In this document: in pieces, positions 44,953 to 54,647 of the stretch
Layout of the letters: each line of letters starts with the position of its first letter
Position numbering within the stretch: the stretch's first letter is position 1
Notes under the pieces: model-generated
The model's database searches: none
Told to the model about the DNA's origin: nothing
Seen by the model: only the letters and a program-made list of their open reading frames with translations
Program-made: the position numbers and the translations under genes
Assembly: GCA_017541025.1 (NCBI GenBank)
Contig: JAFXZY010000038.1
Coordinates: forward strand, 1 to 63,036
DNA length: 63,036 bases
Direction of reading: 5' to 3'
Source of the DNA: Bacteroidaceae bacterium
GTDB taxonomy: Bacteria; Bacteroidota; Bacteroidia; Bacteroidales; Bacteroidaceae

Positions 44953-45621
44953 TTACTGTTTCTTTATCAACACTTGATCTATCATACCATACTCCTGAGC
45001 TTCCTGGGCTGTCATCCAGTAATCACGGTCGCTGTCGGCCCATACCTTGTCAAAATCGGTATGCGAGTGATTGGCTATAATGGTATAAAGTTCTTTCTTC
45101 AACTTCTGAATCTCACGAGCAGTAATCTCAATATCGCTGGCCTGCCCCTGAGCACCGCCCATCGGCTGGTGAATCATCACGCGGCTATGAGTCAGCGCAC
45201 TACGCTTGCCCTCTGTTCCTGCCACCAGTAATACGGCAGCCATACTGGCAGCCATACCTGTACAGATGGTAGCCACATCGCTGCTGATGAACTGCATAGT
45301 GTCATATATACCCAATCCAGCATATACACTGCCGCCAGGACTGTTTATATAGATACTGATATCCTTGCCAGCATCTACACTATCCAGATACAGCAGCTGA
45401 GCCTGCAATGTGTTGGCTGTATAGTCGTCAATCTGAGTACCCAGGAAAATAATACGGTCCATCATCAGACGGCTGAACACATCCATCTGCGTAACATTCA
45501 GCTGGCGTTCCTCCAGAATATACGGGTTAAGGTATTGGTTCTGTGCACTAATCACATCGTCCAGAACCATACTGTTCATACCCAGATGGCGGGTAGCATA
45601 TTTTTTGAAGTCGTTGTCCAT
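44953..45621 (-). CDS. clpP: ATP-dependent Clp protease proteolytic subunit
   Basis: 222 residues. Catalytic Ser in [11 protein letters not shown], His in [17 protein letters not shown], Asp in a later helix ([15 protein letters not shown]). It assembles as the tetradecameric chamber. The start ATG overlaps the tig stop (TAATG), so it is translationally coupled. Confidence 0.97.
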   Translation of the reverse strand: MDNDFKKYATRHLGMNSMVLDDVISAQNQYLNPYILEERQLNVTQMDVFSRLMMDRIIFLGTQIDDYTANTLQAQLLYLDSVDAGKDISIYINSPGGSVYAGLGIYDTMQFISSDVATICTGMAASMAAVLLVAGTEGKRSALTHSRVMIHQPMGGAQGQASDIEITAREIQKLKKELYTIIANHSHTDFDKVWADSDRDYWMTAQEAQEYGMIDQVLIKKQ

Positions 45622-47024
45622 TACTTCTTGCTCTTTGTTGTCTTAGCTGGTTTTGCTTCCTTGTTTTCTTTTTCAAAAAGTTTATTGAACTCATCCAGGG
45701 AAACAGCCTTCTCAGTCAACTTGACGGTTTCCTTGGCCTTAGCCACAATCTTGTTCTCTACGGTACGGGCTACCAGACCCTCTGCCTGCTGCTGATTCTT
45801 CAGCATCTCGTTGGCATAGTTTGTGAGAACGTCGTCAGGAAGATTGGTCATGCCGTACTGGGCAAACTGCATACGTGTGGCAGCCTTAGCGGTCTCCAGT
45901 ACGTCGGGCTGCTCAACCTTCAGCTCAAACTGGTCTGAAAGCTGCTCCTTGATAAGGTGCCAAGTCAGCTCGTCAAGGCTGGACTTGAAGTTTTCCTCGA
46001 TGTATGCGTCATCCTTATCGGCATTGTTCTGCTTCATGATGCGCTTGAGCATAGCCTCGGGATATTCCAGCTCACCGATTCTGCCAACCAGATAAGCGCG
46101 GAGATCCTGCAGGAATTTATAATCGCTGTCAGCAACGAAACTCTTCTTCATGTCCTCTGCAATGTGTGCACGGAACTCTTCTTCATTCTTAACAGCACCT
46201 ACACCCAGAACCTGATCGAAGAGTGCCTGATCAAGGGCAGCTGCCTCGAAGCGGGTGATTTCTGTTACCTGGAAACTGAAGTTCGACTTCACGTTGGCAG
46301 CCTCTTCCTTGCTAATCTTCAGCAAGCTTGCCAACTCAACATCGCTGTCGTTGTAAGCCTTAGCGGGGTTGAACACGATAACATCGTTCACCTTAGCCCC
46401 CTCGAACTTAGCTTTCTCGTCATCGTTCTTCATGTAGTTGGGGAGCATAACGGCATTCTCTACCTGAATACCACCTTCCAGGGTGTTACCCTTCTCGTCC
46501 AACTGAGCCAGCAGACCCTTTACCATATCGTTGCTCTGATAGCTGTCCACCTTCTGGTACTGACCGCCACGCTGGCAGTATGCCTGAACTTGCTGGTCCA
46601 CCATGGCATCATCAACGTTGATGGTATAGTAGTTCAGCTTATCCTTAGCTGAGAGTTTGGCATCAAACTCGGGTGCCAGTGCAATATCGAATGCAAAGGT
46701 AAACTCCTCCTGAGTAGCAAAGTCGATGGCAGGAGTCTTCTCTTCATTAGCCATAGGCTCACCCAGGATGTTAACCTTCTGTTCACGGATATACTTATAG
46801 AGTTCGTGACTTAGAATCTTATTTATCTCATCTGCAAGAATCTCTGTGCCGAAACGTCTCTTCAGCAGCCCCATGGGAACCTGACCGGGTCGGAAACCAG
46901 GCAGATTTGCTTTCTTACGGAATTCTTTCAGTGCTTTTTCTACTTTTTCTGCGTAATCTGATTTTTCAATCTTCATGGTGAGCAAAGCGCTCACTTTGTC
47001 TACGTTTTCGAATGAAATATTCAT
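45621..47024 (-). CDS. tig: Trigger factor
   Basis: 467 residues. Ribosome-binding N-domain with the G-F-R-P-G-Q-V-P loop, a weak FKBP-like middle (P-E-F-D-A-K...), and a long helical C-domain with a Lys-rich end (A-K-P-A-K-T-T-K-S-K-K). It is a co-translational chaperone. The -7 box TACCTTTG lies at 47068-47075. First gene of tig-clpP-clpX. Confidence 0.93.
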   Translation of the reverse strand: MNISFENVDKVSALLTMKIEKSDYAEKVEKALKEFRKKANLPGFRPGQVPMGLLKRRFGTEILADEINKILSHELYKYIREQKVNILGEPMANEEKTPAIDFATQEEFTFAFDIALAPEFDAKLSAKDKLNYYTINVDDAMVDQQVQAYCQRGGQYQKVDSYQSNDMVKGLLAQLDEKGNTLEGGIQVENAVMLPNYMKNDDEKAKFEGAKVNDVIVFNPAKAYNDSDVELASLLKISKEEAANVKSNFSFQVTEITRFEAAALDQALFDQVLGVGAVKNEEEFRAHIAEDMKKSFVADSDYKFLQDLRAYLVGRIGELEYPEAMLKRIMKQNNADKDDAYIEENFKSSLDELTWHLIKEQLSDQFELKVEQPDVLETAKAATRMQFAQYGMTNLPDDVLTNYANEMLKNQQQAEGLVARTVENKIVAKAKETVKLTEKAVSLDEFNKLFEKENKEAKPAKTTKSKK

Positions 47025-47151
47025 TGCTTATCCTTTAATATTATTATACCTCTTTTTCAAAATTGGCGGCAAAGGTATAACAAATAATTTATAATTCATA
47101 ATCTGAATTCACAATTATTTGTTAATATACCTTATTTATAAAATATAGCGG

Positions 47152-47940
47152 CTATTCTGTAACGTTTCGTTCCTTGTCAATAGCCTCAAAGTCTTTCATC
47201 CTAAGCACAAAGCTATTGGTCAGATACTTTTCTTTAACTATGGGGTTTGCTGCCAGCTCGTCCGGCTTGCCTTTGAACAGAATCTGCCCCTCAAAAAGCA
47301 TATAGGCACGGTCTGTGATACAGAGTGTTTCTTCTACATTGTGGTCGGTTATCAGCACACCTATGTTACGCTGCTTCAGTTTCCATACAATGTACTGAAT
47401 ATCTTCTACAGCAATGGGGTCAACGCCAGCAAAGGGTTCGTCCAACATGATAAACTTAGGGTCAATGGCCAGGCAGCGGGCAATCTCGGTACGTCGGCGC
47501 TCACCTCCCGAGAGCTGATCACCCAGGTTCTTACGCACTTTCTCCAGACGGAACTCGCTAATCAAACTCTCCAGCTTCTCTTTCTGGTAGCTTCGCGGAT
47601 TGTCTGTCATCTCCAGTACACTGGCTATATTGTCTTCCACACTCATCTTGCGGAACACACTGGCCTCCTGAGCCAGATAGCCGATTCCCAGTCGGGCACG
47701 CTTGTACACAGGCAACTTGGTTATTTCCTGTCCACCCAGATAAATATGTCCCTCATTGGGAATCACAAGGCCTGTAGTCATGTAGAACGATGTGGTCTTG
47801 CCTGCTCCATTGGGGCCCAACAAACCCACAATCTCACCTTGCTCAACGCGAAAGCTGACATTGTTCACCACCATGCGCTTGCCGTATATCTTAACAAGTC
47901 CCTCGCTTCTCAGTTCCAGTTTATCTGTTTCGTTGTCCAT
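47152..47940 (-). CDS. lptB: LPS export ABC transporter ATPase
   Basis: 262 residues. Walker [14 protein letters not shown], signature [16 protein letters not shown], Walker [15 protein letters not shown]-loop [10 protein letters not shown]. These are diagnostic of LptB, which powers extraction of LPS from the inner membrane by LptFG. A -7 box TACTTTTG (47959-47966) lies in the divergent gap shared with mlaE. Confidence 0.94.
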   Translation of the reverse strand: MDNETDKLELRSEGLVKIYGKRMVVNNVSFRVEQGEIVGLLGPNGAGKTTSFYMTTGLVIPNEGHIYLGGQEITKLPVYKRARLGIGYLAQEASVFRKMSVEDNIASVLEMTDNPRSYQKEKLESLISEFRLEKVRKNLGDQLSGGERRRTEIARCLAIDPKFIMLDEPFAGVDPIAVEDIQYIVWKLKQRNIGVLITDHNVEETLCITDRAYMLFEGQILFKGKPDELAANPIVKEKYLTNSFVLRMKDFEAIDKERNVTE

Positions 47941-47958
47941 TCTCGTTTATTTTGACTG

Positions 47959-48068
47959 CAAAAGTACGAAAAAAAGGACTTTCTCCCCACTTTTACCCTT
48001 ATTTTTAACTTTTCGCTTTTCATTTTTCACTTTTCATTTTTCATTTTTAACTTTTCTTGGTACTTTTG
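47959..48068. promoter_or_regulatory. Divergent promoters of lptB and mlaE around a 7-nt array
   Basis: -7 TACTTTTG (-) at 47959-47966 and TACTTTTG (+) at 48061-48068. Between them, 48010-48052 is an array of CTTTTCA/TTTTTCA units. Confidence 0.6.
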
Positions 48069-48091
48069 TATCGCAAAAAGTTGAGTTATTC

Positions 48092-48835
48092 ATGTTTATA
48101 GTCAAATTTTTATCCGCTTTCGGAAGTTATCTCATGCTCATGGGGCGCACATTCAGCATCCCCGAACGATGGCGCATGTTCCTGAAGCAATACATAAAAG
48201 AACTTACCCAGTTGGGGGTAGACTCCATAGGCATTGTGTTGCTTATCTCCTTCTTCATCGGAGCCGTTATCTGTATTCAGATTAAGTTGAACATTGCCAG
48301 TCCTTGGATGCCCAATTTCACTACCGGATATACTACGCGTGAAATTATGGTGCTCGAGTTCTCCAGCAGTATCATGTGCCTGATTCTCTCCGGAAAGGTG
48401 GGCAGTAACATCGCCAGCGAGATTGGAACCATGCGCGTAACGCAACAGATTGATGCCCTCGAGATTATGGGCGTCAATTCGGCTTCGTTCCTGATTCTGC
48501 CTAAGATTATGGGCCTCATGACTATGATTCCCTGCCTCGTTGTCTTCAGTATGGCAGCCGGATTTGTGGGTGCCTACGCCAGCGCCTTGGTGGGCATTGT
48601 GTCCGTCGACGACCTTACCATAGGGCTCCAGCACGACTTCCGCCAATGGTTCATCTGGATGTCCATGATTAAGAGTTTTGTCTTTGCTTTCATCATTGCC
48701 AGCGTCAGTTCTTTCTACGGCTACACGGTAGAGGGAGGTTCCTTCGATGTGGGTAAGGCCAGTACCGATGCCGTGGTACGTAGCAGCATGCTCATCCTCT
48801 TTGCCGATATATTCCTAACACCCCTACTCTCATGA
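48092..48835 (+). CDS. mlaE: MlaE-family lipid transport permease
   Basis: 247 residues starting M-F-I-V-K-F-L-S-A. Five or six TM segments; family core V-D-S-I-G-I-V-L-L-I-S-F-F-I-G-A-V and E-I-G-T-M-R-V-T-Q-Q-I-D-A-L-E-I-M-G-V-N, the MlaE permease signature. It moves phospholipid between the membranes, maintaining outer-membrane asymmetry. The start at 48092 follows the -7 box at 48061-48068; upstream codons read through lptB and an array. It overlaps the ATPase gene by ATGA. Confidence 0.92.
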   Translation: MFIVKFLSAFGSYLMLMGRTFSIPERWRMFLKQYIKELTQLGVDSIGIVLLISFFIGAVICIQIKLNIASPWMPNFTTGYTTREIMVLEFSSSIMCLILSGKVGSNIASEIGTMRVTQQIDALEIMGVNSASFLILPKIMGLMTMIPCLVVFSMAAGFVGAYASALVGIVSVDDLTIGLQHDFRQWFIWMSMIKSFVFAFIIASVSSFYGYTVEGGSFDVGKASTDAVVRSSMLILFADIFLTPLLS

Positions 48836-49587
48836 TAGAAATAAAACACCTATATAAATCATTCGAGGACAGGGATGTCCTGATGGATATCAACGCAGTG
48901 TTCGAGGATGGCAAGACCAACCTCATCATTGGCCAAAGCGGTAGCGGCAAGACGGTTTTGGTAAAGAATATTGTGGGACTTTTTGAACCCGACAAGGGCG
49001 AGATTCTCTACGATGGTCGCGACTTTGTTAAGATGACCAAACGCGAGAAGGTGCTCATTCGCCGTGAGATGGGAATGATATTCCAGAGTGCGGCGTTGTT
49101 CGACTCCATGTCGGTTCTCGAGAACGTGATGTTCCCCCTTGACATGTTCTCCGACAAGAACGAGGCCGACCGCATCCGTCGTGCCAAATTCTGTCTGGAC
49201 CGTGTAAACTTGACGGATGCCGAGGAGAAGTTCCCAGGCGAGATAAGCGGTGGTATGCAGAAACGTGTGGCCATTGCACGCGCCATCGCCCTGAATCCCA
49301 AGTATCTTTTCTGCGACGAGCCTAACTCAGGCCTCGACCCCAAGACCAGCCTTGTTATTGACGACCTCATCCATAGCATTACCGAGGAGTACAAGATGAC
49401 CACCATCATCAACACACACGACATGAATTCTGTAATGGGTATTGGCGAGAACATTATTTATATATGTGAAGGCCGAAAGGAATGGCAGGGCAACAAAGAC
49501 CAGATTATGACCAGCACCAATGAACGCCTCAATTCCTTCATCTTCGCCAGCGACCTCTTCCGCAAGGTTAAGGAGGCCAACAGTTGA
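48832..49587 (+). CDS. mlaF: MlaF-type lipid transport ATPase
   Basis: 251 residues. Walker A G-Q-S-G-S-G-K-T-V-L-V-K, Q-loop M-I-F-Q-S-A-A-L-F-D-S-M (the A-L-F-D-S-L pattern of MlaF), signature I-S-G-G-M-Q-K-R-V-A-I-A-R-A, Walker B Y-L-F-C-D-E-P-N-S-G-L-D-P. It couples ATP use to the MlaE permease. An MlaD substrate-binding subunit is not encoded next to it. Confidence 0.93.
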   Translation: MIEIKHLYKSFEDRDVLMDINAVFEDGKTNLIIGQSGSGKTVLVKNIVGLFEPDKGEILYDGRDFVKMTKREKVLIRREMGMIFQSAALFDSMSVLENVMFPLDMFSDKNEADRIRRAKFCLDRVNLTDAEEKFPGEISGGMQKRVAIARAIALNPKYLFCDEPNSGLDPKTSLVIDDLIHSITEEYKMTTIINTHDMNSVMGIGENIIYICEGRKEWQGNKDQIMTSTNERLNSFIFASDLFRKVKEANS

Positions 49588-49620
49588 GATTATTCATTTT
49601 TCTAAACACACATAAAAACA

Positions 49621-50988
49621 ATGAAGAAAATTTTTATCTGCTGCCTACTGATACTCTCTGGCAGTTGTAGCGTTCTGGCACAAGAGAAAAAGATCGAGAA
49701 AATAAAGGAACACATTAACACTCATTTCAAGCCATATGGCTTTATCCGAAACTACTTCTCTGTAGATACGCGCGAGAATCTGGCAGGAACGGGTGACCTC
49801 TTCAATTATCTGCCCTTGGATAATGCCTGGAACCTCACAGAGGCGGAAGCTGCCGCTTCTCGTATTCAACGCGAGGATCTGAATGCACAGACCACCATGC
49901 GCTTCCTGTCCTTGACAACACGCGTGGGGTTGGATATCAAGGATTACCGCTGGGGAAAGACCCATTTCGGCGGTAAGATAGAGGCCGACTTCTATGCAGG
50001 TTTAACGGGCAGCACAGGAACGGCCCAACTGCGCCTAAGGCAAGCCTATATGACCCTTTCCTGGGACAGCCTGCGCCTGAATGGTGATGCCCTCGCACGC
50101 GTAAACCTGCAGTTAGGCCAGGCATGGCATCCTTTGGCTGCCGATATGCCCGATGTTATCTCCCTTAACTCAGGAGCACCCTTTAACCCTTTCAGCAGAA
50201 CCCCTCAGATAAAGTTAGATGCTGATCTGGGTAAGTATTTCACACTCACAGCCTCGGCCCTATGGCAAATGCAGTACACATCTGCCGGCCCCGAAGGAGC
50301 ATCAGCCAACTACCTGAAGTATGCCCACACTCCCGAAGGATATCTGGGGCTTTCCTACCACCCTAACACCAATCTATTGCTTAGAGCCGGAGTGGATATT
50401 CTGAGCATTTCGCCCAGGCATACCGGAACAGTACAGGACGATTTTGGGCGTGTGGTGACGGTAAAAGTGAGCGACCGCTTAACCACCTTCTCACCCTTTC
50501 TGTACCTGCAATATATGTACAAGGATTTCAGCCTGAAAGCCAAGACGGTATTTGCACAGGCAGGCGAACACGTGAACTTGAACGGGGGCTATGGCGTAAA
50601 GCGTATCAACGAAGACGGTTCTTGGGAATACACCCCCACCCGTAACTCTTCATCATGGTTGTCACTGACCTACGGCAAGCAGGTTAAGGGTATTCTGTTT
50701 GCCGGTTATGTACGCAACTTCGGTACCAAAGATGCCCTGGCCACCAATGCCGCAGGCGACATTTTCGGATTCTACTTCAGCAAGAACAGTTTCGCCACCA
50801 TGAACCGTCTGTGGCGCCTCTCCCCCACCGTTCTGGTCACATGGGGCAAATTCCAATTGGCTGCTGAATACGAGATAACGTCCGCACAATACGGGAAAGC
50901 CCAAAATCCTGACAACGGACTGGCAGAAACAGACCTCCATTGGGTAACCAACCATAAGGTGCAGATAATGACAAAATTCAACTTCTAA
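49621..50988 (+). CDS. Outer-membrane beta-barrel protein (porin-like)
   Basis: 455 residues. Signal peptide (I-F-I-C-C-L-L-I-L-S-G-S-C-S-V-L-A-Q), then alternating amphipathic strands (K-I-E-A-D-F-Y-A, A-Q-L-R-L-R-Q-A-Y-M-T-L-S-W, L-Y-L-Q-Y-M-Y-K-D-F-S-L-K-A-K) and a terminal aromatic strand ending K-V-Q-I-M-T-K-F-N-F. It resembles DcaP/OprO-type barrels of Bacteroidota; the substrate is unknown. It lies 33 bases after mlaF and 3 before the DUF5107 gene, so is probably co-transcribed. Confidence 0.82.
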   Translation: MKKIFICCLLILSGSCSVLAQEKKIEKIKEHINTHFKPYGFIRNYFSVDTRENLAGTGDLFNYLPLDNAWNLTEAEAAASRIQREDLNAQTTMRFLSLTTRVGLDIKDYRWGKTHFGGKIEADFYAGLTGSTGTAQLRLRQAYMTLSWDSLRLNGDALARVNLQLGQAWHPLAADMPDVISLNSGAPFNPFSRTPQIKLDADLGKYFTLTASALWQMQYTSAGPEGASANYLKYAHTPEGYLGLSYHPNTNLLLRAGVDILSISPRHTGTVQDDFGRVVTVKVSDRLTTFSPFLYLQYMYKDFSLKAKTVFAQAGEHVNLNGGYGVKRINEDGSWEYTPTRNSSSWLSLTYGKQVKGILFAGYVRNFGTKDALATNAAGDIFGFYFSKNSFATMNRLWRLSPTVLVTWGKFQLAAEYEITSAQYGKAQNPDNGLAETDLHWVTNHKVQIMTKFNF

Positions 50989-50991
50989 CAT

Positions 50992-53814
50992 ATGAAGAAA
51001 CAAATCCTGTGGGCTATTGTCGCAGCTACATGCCTGACTACTGGTGCCCAGACCGTTACTGTGAAAGATACAGTAATGACCACTTATCCTTTCGGTGACC
51101 CGAATCCCATCCCTCAGGTGAAACGTAACTGCTATCCTTATTGCAACTTCGAGCAGTTCGCCACTACACCTGCCCGGCAAACGTGGAAAATGGTGGTGCT
51201 GGAGAATCCTTACCTCAGGGTGAAAATCTTCCCTGAGATTGGCGGGAAAGTGTGGTCAGTGTTCGACAAAACCGCAGGAAAAGAGATGTTCTACGACAAT
51301 AATGCTGTTAAATTTCGCGATATTGCCATGAGAGGCCCTTGGACCAGTGGCGGCATTGAATTCAACTATGGTGTCATCGGTCATGCGCCCTCGTGTGCCC
51401 ACCCCGTGGATTGGCGAACGGAAAAGAAGGCTGACGGAAGTGTGAGCTGCTATATTGGCGTCCTGGAGATGACCAGCCACAGCCGTTGGTGTGTGGAGAT
51501 AAACCTGCCAAAGGATGCCGTGTGGTTGCGTACCACATCCACCTGGTATAACCTCACCGGCTGTTACCAGCCTTATTATTCGTGGACGAATTCCGGCGTA
51601 ACGTCAGCAGATGACCTCGTTTTGGTCTATCCAGGCTCACATGCCATCGGTCATGAAGGGGAGTTTCTTTCGTATCCTTTGGACAAAGAGGGACGCGATA
51701 TTTCCCGCTATGCCAATCAAGAGGGAATGCCCAGTATTTCGTACCATGTTGTGGGAACACGCAAGCCTTTCTTTGGAGCTTATTATGAGAAGAGCGACTG
51801 GGGAATGCTGCACTATGCCATGCGCGATGAAAAACTGGGGCGCAAATATTTCTCATGGTCGCGCAATGATGACGGACAGATATGGGTAGACTTGCTCACA
51901 GATTGTGGCGTACAGTATGTGGAGATGCAGGGCGGACGACTCTATAACCAGAATATGGAAAGAAGTTCTCTTGAATCCTCATTCCGTCAACCGCTCTTCG
52001 CGCCATTCGGTACTGATGAGTGGTCTGAGTACTGGATGCCATATAGCGGTATCGGCGTAGCGCAGGAGGTGTCGTTGGATGCTGTGACGGACGTGCAGGA
52101 GGACGAGAAGGGTATACATGTGGGCATCTATCCCCTTCAGGCAGCCAGTGGCACATTAACAATACTCGATGGCGAAGGAAAAACGCTCTACACGGCAAAG
52201 CATAATCTGCGGCCTGCTCAGGCTGTCAGGGTGAATGTGGAAGGCACGCCCGGCAAGGTACTGATGGAAGACAAAGTGCTCTGGAGAGCAGAAAAGGACA
52301 CTTCCGAACGTCCTCTAAACCGCAATCCGAAATTCGACGCTTCTACTGCGTCCGCCTGGCTGCTTATGGCGCGTGACTATATGGGACTTCGCCGGTATGA
52401 CAATGCAGAACAGGCGCTCGACAAAGCTTTGGAACTGGATGCCGCATACGTGGATGCCTTGGCCATGAAGGCACATCTGCTTCTCCTACGCATGCGTTAT
52501 GGGGAGGCGTGGGACTTTGCCTGCCAAGCCCTTACCATCGACCAATACAACCCAGAGGCAGGCTATGTGGCAGGCATGGCAGCCGTAGCACTTGGAAAGG
52601 ATGAGGAAGCCCTCGACTGCTTTGAAGTGGCTGCCATTTCCCATAGTGCGCTCCGGTCGGCATGCCACACGGAACTGGCACGACTGAACAGCTGTCTCGG
52701 CAATAGCAGATTGGCGGTGGAATATGCCCGGAAAGCACTTGTAAGTAATGCACATAATATCACGGCTCTGATGATTCTTTATAAGCAGACTGGGGAAGGA
52801 ATGGAACAGATTCTTGCCCTTGACCCCCTGAGTCACTTTGCCGCTGTCGAGAAAATGCTTGCAGGCACTCTTTCGGCTAAGGAATTTGCAGACTCCTTCA
52901 GCGAGGAAATTCCTTGGGAGGAGTATCTGGAGTTGGCTATTTTCTATCATAGTATCGGATTGGATAGCGATGCCGCTAACATCCTCGCGGCTCTGCCCAG
53001 CCAGAATGCCCTAACAGCATTGTGGATAGCCTGGTTGCGTAATGATACTGGCGCTATCGAGGCGGCTGAACAACAGACGCTGGACTTCGTGTTCCCCTTC
53101 CGTTCCGAGTCTGTGGCACCCCTCGAATGGGCATTGGCACACGGTGGACATTGGCAAAGCCGCTACCTGCTGGCATTGCTGAAAGACTACCTCGGTGACG
53201 GGAATGCGGCACGAGAACTAGTGACTCCCGACGATGCCACGTATGCACCTTATTATATATATAGGTATCAGGCGTTCTCTGGCGATGTCGCAGATGTACG
53301 TAAGGCAATTGACATTGACCCTGCGGCATGGCGGTATCGTCGTATGCTGGCGATGTCACTCATTGGCAATGGCAAGGCAGACGAAGCCATCGAGATGCTG
53401 CAGACGTATCGTCCCACCTGTCCGGACAACATGCAGATAGGCGATGCCCTGGTAGATGCCTACGTGGCAGCCGGGCGTTATGAAGAGGCCGAGACGTTGC
53501 TCTCTTCGCTTGTGATAATGCCATTCGAGGGTATGCGTGGAAGTCACGACAAGTACCGTGACATCAAGCTCCACCTCGCTGCATCCGCCATCGATTCAGG
53601 GGAGTACCGAAAGGCTTCCCGTCTCATCAAAGAAGCCCAGCAATGGCCTCGGAATCTGGGTGTCGGGAAACCAGCTGAAAGCTCCATCGACCATGATGTG
53701 GAAGACCAGCTGACAGCAGAAATCAAGCGCCGCCGCCACTCCAAGGGACCTTTCGAACCCATCTTTCCCAAGATGAAAAGTCTGATGTCCCATGATGTGC
53801 GTCTCTTTGATTAA
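50992..53814 (+). CDS. DUF5107 domain protein with tetratricopeptide repeats, exported
   Basis: 940 residues. Signal peptide (Q-I-L-W-A-I-V-A-A-T-C-L-T-T-G-A-Q). Residues about 20-330 form a mutarotase-like DUF5107 domain (N-P-Y-L-R-V-K-I-F-P-E-I-G-G-K-V-W-S-V-F-D-K, G-G-I-E-F-N-Y-G). TPR-like helices run from about 450 to the end (A-L-D-K-A-L-E-L-D-A-A-Y, A-G-Y-V-A-G-M-A-A-V-A-L-G-K-D-E-E-A). DUF5107 proteins often occur beside glycan-degrading genes, but no enzymatic activity can be read here. The next gene upstream is a barrel protein, 3 bases away. Confidence 0.88.
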   Translation: MKKQILWAIVAATCLTTGAQTVTVKDTVMTTYPFGDPNPIPQVKRNCYPYCNFEQFATTPARQTWKMVVLENPYLRVKIFPEIGGKVWSVFDKTAGKEMFYDNNAVKFRDIAMRGPWTSGGIEFNYGVIGHAPSCAHPVDWRTEKKADGSVSCYIGVLEMTSHSRWCVEINLPKDAVWLRTTSTWYNLTGCYQPYYSWTNSGVTSADDLVLVYPGSHAIGHEGEFLSYPLDKEGRDISRYANQEGMPSISYHVVGTRKPFFGAYYEKSDWGMLHYAMRDEKLGRKYFSWSRNDDGQIWVDLLTDCGVQYVEMQGGRLYNQNMERSSLESSFRQPLFAPFGTDEWSEYWMPYSGIGVAQEVSLDAVTDVQEDEKGIHVGIYPLQAASGTLTILDGEGKTLYTAKHNLRPAQAVRVNVEGTPGKVLMEDKVLWRAEKDTSERPLNRNPKFDASTASAWLLMARDYMGLRRYDNAEQALDKALELDAAYVDALAMKAHLLLLRMRYGEAWDFACQALTIDQYNPEAGYVAGMAAVALGKDEEALDCFEVAAISHSALRSACHTELARLNSCLGNSRLAVEYARKALVSNAHNITALMILYKQTGEGMEQILALDPLSHFAAVEKMLAGTLSAKEFADSFSEEIPWEEYLELAIFYHSIGLDSDAANILAALPSQNALTALWIAWLRNDTGAIEAAEQQTLDFVFPFRSESVAPLEWALAHGGHWQSRYLLALLKDYLGDGNAARELVTPDDATYAPYYIYRYQAFSGDVADVRKAIDIDPAAWRYRRMLAMSLIGNGKADEAIEMLQTYRPTCPDNMQIGDALVDAYVAAGRYEEAETLLSSLVIMPFEGMRGSHDKYRDIKLHLAASAIDSGEYRKASRLIKEAQQWPRNLGVGKPAESSIDHDVEDQLTAEIKRRRHSKGPFEPIFPKMKSLMSHDVRLFD

Positions 53815-53865
53815 AACCTAGAAGGCAAGAGCCGAACACAATATGCGATGGATTAAGTTCAGAGG

Positions 53866-54045
53866 TTAGTCGTTCTTTTGTTTTGTCAGAGCCAGAATCA
53901 ATGCTTCAAGCTGCTGATTATTCATGCCGTGGGAGAGCAAATAGTTGGAGAATGCTTTTGCGTAGTCAACATACGGCAATTGTGCTTCATCGGTAACACC
54001 TGCATAGTACTTAACTGATAATTTGACATGACTTAAAAGTTTTTG
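53866..54045 (-). pseudogene. Small gene remnant with intact promoter
   Basis: A minus-strand frame without a start codon encodes about 50 plausible residues (Y-A-G-V-T-D-E-A-Q-L-P-Y-V-D-Y-A-K-A-F...L-A-L-T-K-Q-K-N-D-stop at 53866). An ATG at about 54027 is in another frame (M-S-N-Y-Q-L-S), so a frameshift near 54010 would join them. The -7 box TATTTTTG (54067-54074) with CTTG 19 bases upstream suggests it was or is transcribed. Family not recognised. Confidence 0.45.
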
Positions 54046-54066
54046 TTACACTTCTTTAGTTTGCTG

Positions 54067-54199
54067 CAAAAATACAACATTTCTCGAAATATGCAAGTCT
54101 CCCAACATTTAAATCTTGTCTGAAAACCTTTCAATCTTGTCTAAAAATCAAAAAAAATGCCTGTGCTCTTGTTGTGCGGGCTTTTTTTTCCTATTTTTG
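54067..54199. promoter_or_regulatory. Regulatory region of the STAS operon: two promoters, 21-bp tandem repeats, bidirectional terminator
   Basis: -7 TATTTTTG (-) at 54067-54074; tandem 21-mers at 54108-54128 and 54129-54149 (TTTCAATCTTGTCT type); hairpin 54159-54181 with A-tract before and T8 after, usable on both strands; -7 TATTTTTG (+) at 54192-54199. The 21-mers recur at 57273-57313. Confidence 0.55.
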
Positions 54200-54268
54200 T
54201 CCCATGCTAATGCTGAAACAATAGCCATGAAACGAGTAAAAAGGTTAAAATGTTAATGATAAACGATT

Positions 54269-54571
54269 ATGAAAACAAAAATTGAAGAAATCGACGGCAA
54301 GTATATTGCCACGTTAGAAGGAGAAATGGATACTGCTGCCGCCATGGAGGTAGAGGAAGTCATGAAACCACTCTACCAGAACAAAGGCAAGGACGTAATC
54401 ATCGACTGCACCCATCTGGAGTATATCGCATCCAGCGGGCTTCGCATTCTCCTCTGTATCCTCAAGGATGCCAAGGCCAACGGTAGCCGTGTTGTATTGA
54501 GAAACGTCAACGAGGACATCAAGAATGTCTTTAGTCTGACAGGCTTTATTAACATCTTCGAGTTTGAATAA
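54269..54571 (+). CDS. STAS-domain protein (anti-sigma-factor antagonist-like)
   Basis: 100 residues, a single STAS domain as in SpoIIAA/RsbV: D-G-K-Y-I-A-T-L-E-G-E-M-D-T-A-A-A, V-I-I-D-C-T-H-L-E-Y-I-A-S-S-G-L-R-I-L-L with the Ser-Ser that is phosphorylated in the family, V-F-S-L-T-G-F. It would act in partner switching with a serine kinase and phosphatase, neither of which is adjacent. It lies 76 bases before a barrel protein gene and probably shares its transcript. The -7 box is at 54192-54199. Confidence 0.9.
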   Translation: MKTKIEEIDGKYIATLEGEMDTAAAMEVEEVMKPLYQNKGKDVIIDCTHLEYIASSGLRILLCILKDAKANGSRVVLRNVNEDIKNVFSLTGFINIFEFE

Positions 54572-54647
54572 TTAAGATGAAGGAATGAAAGATAATGATT
54601 CTTGTATCGTAAAAACGGCAAGAGTATTCCGATGTGAAGGCAGAAGC

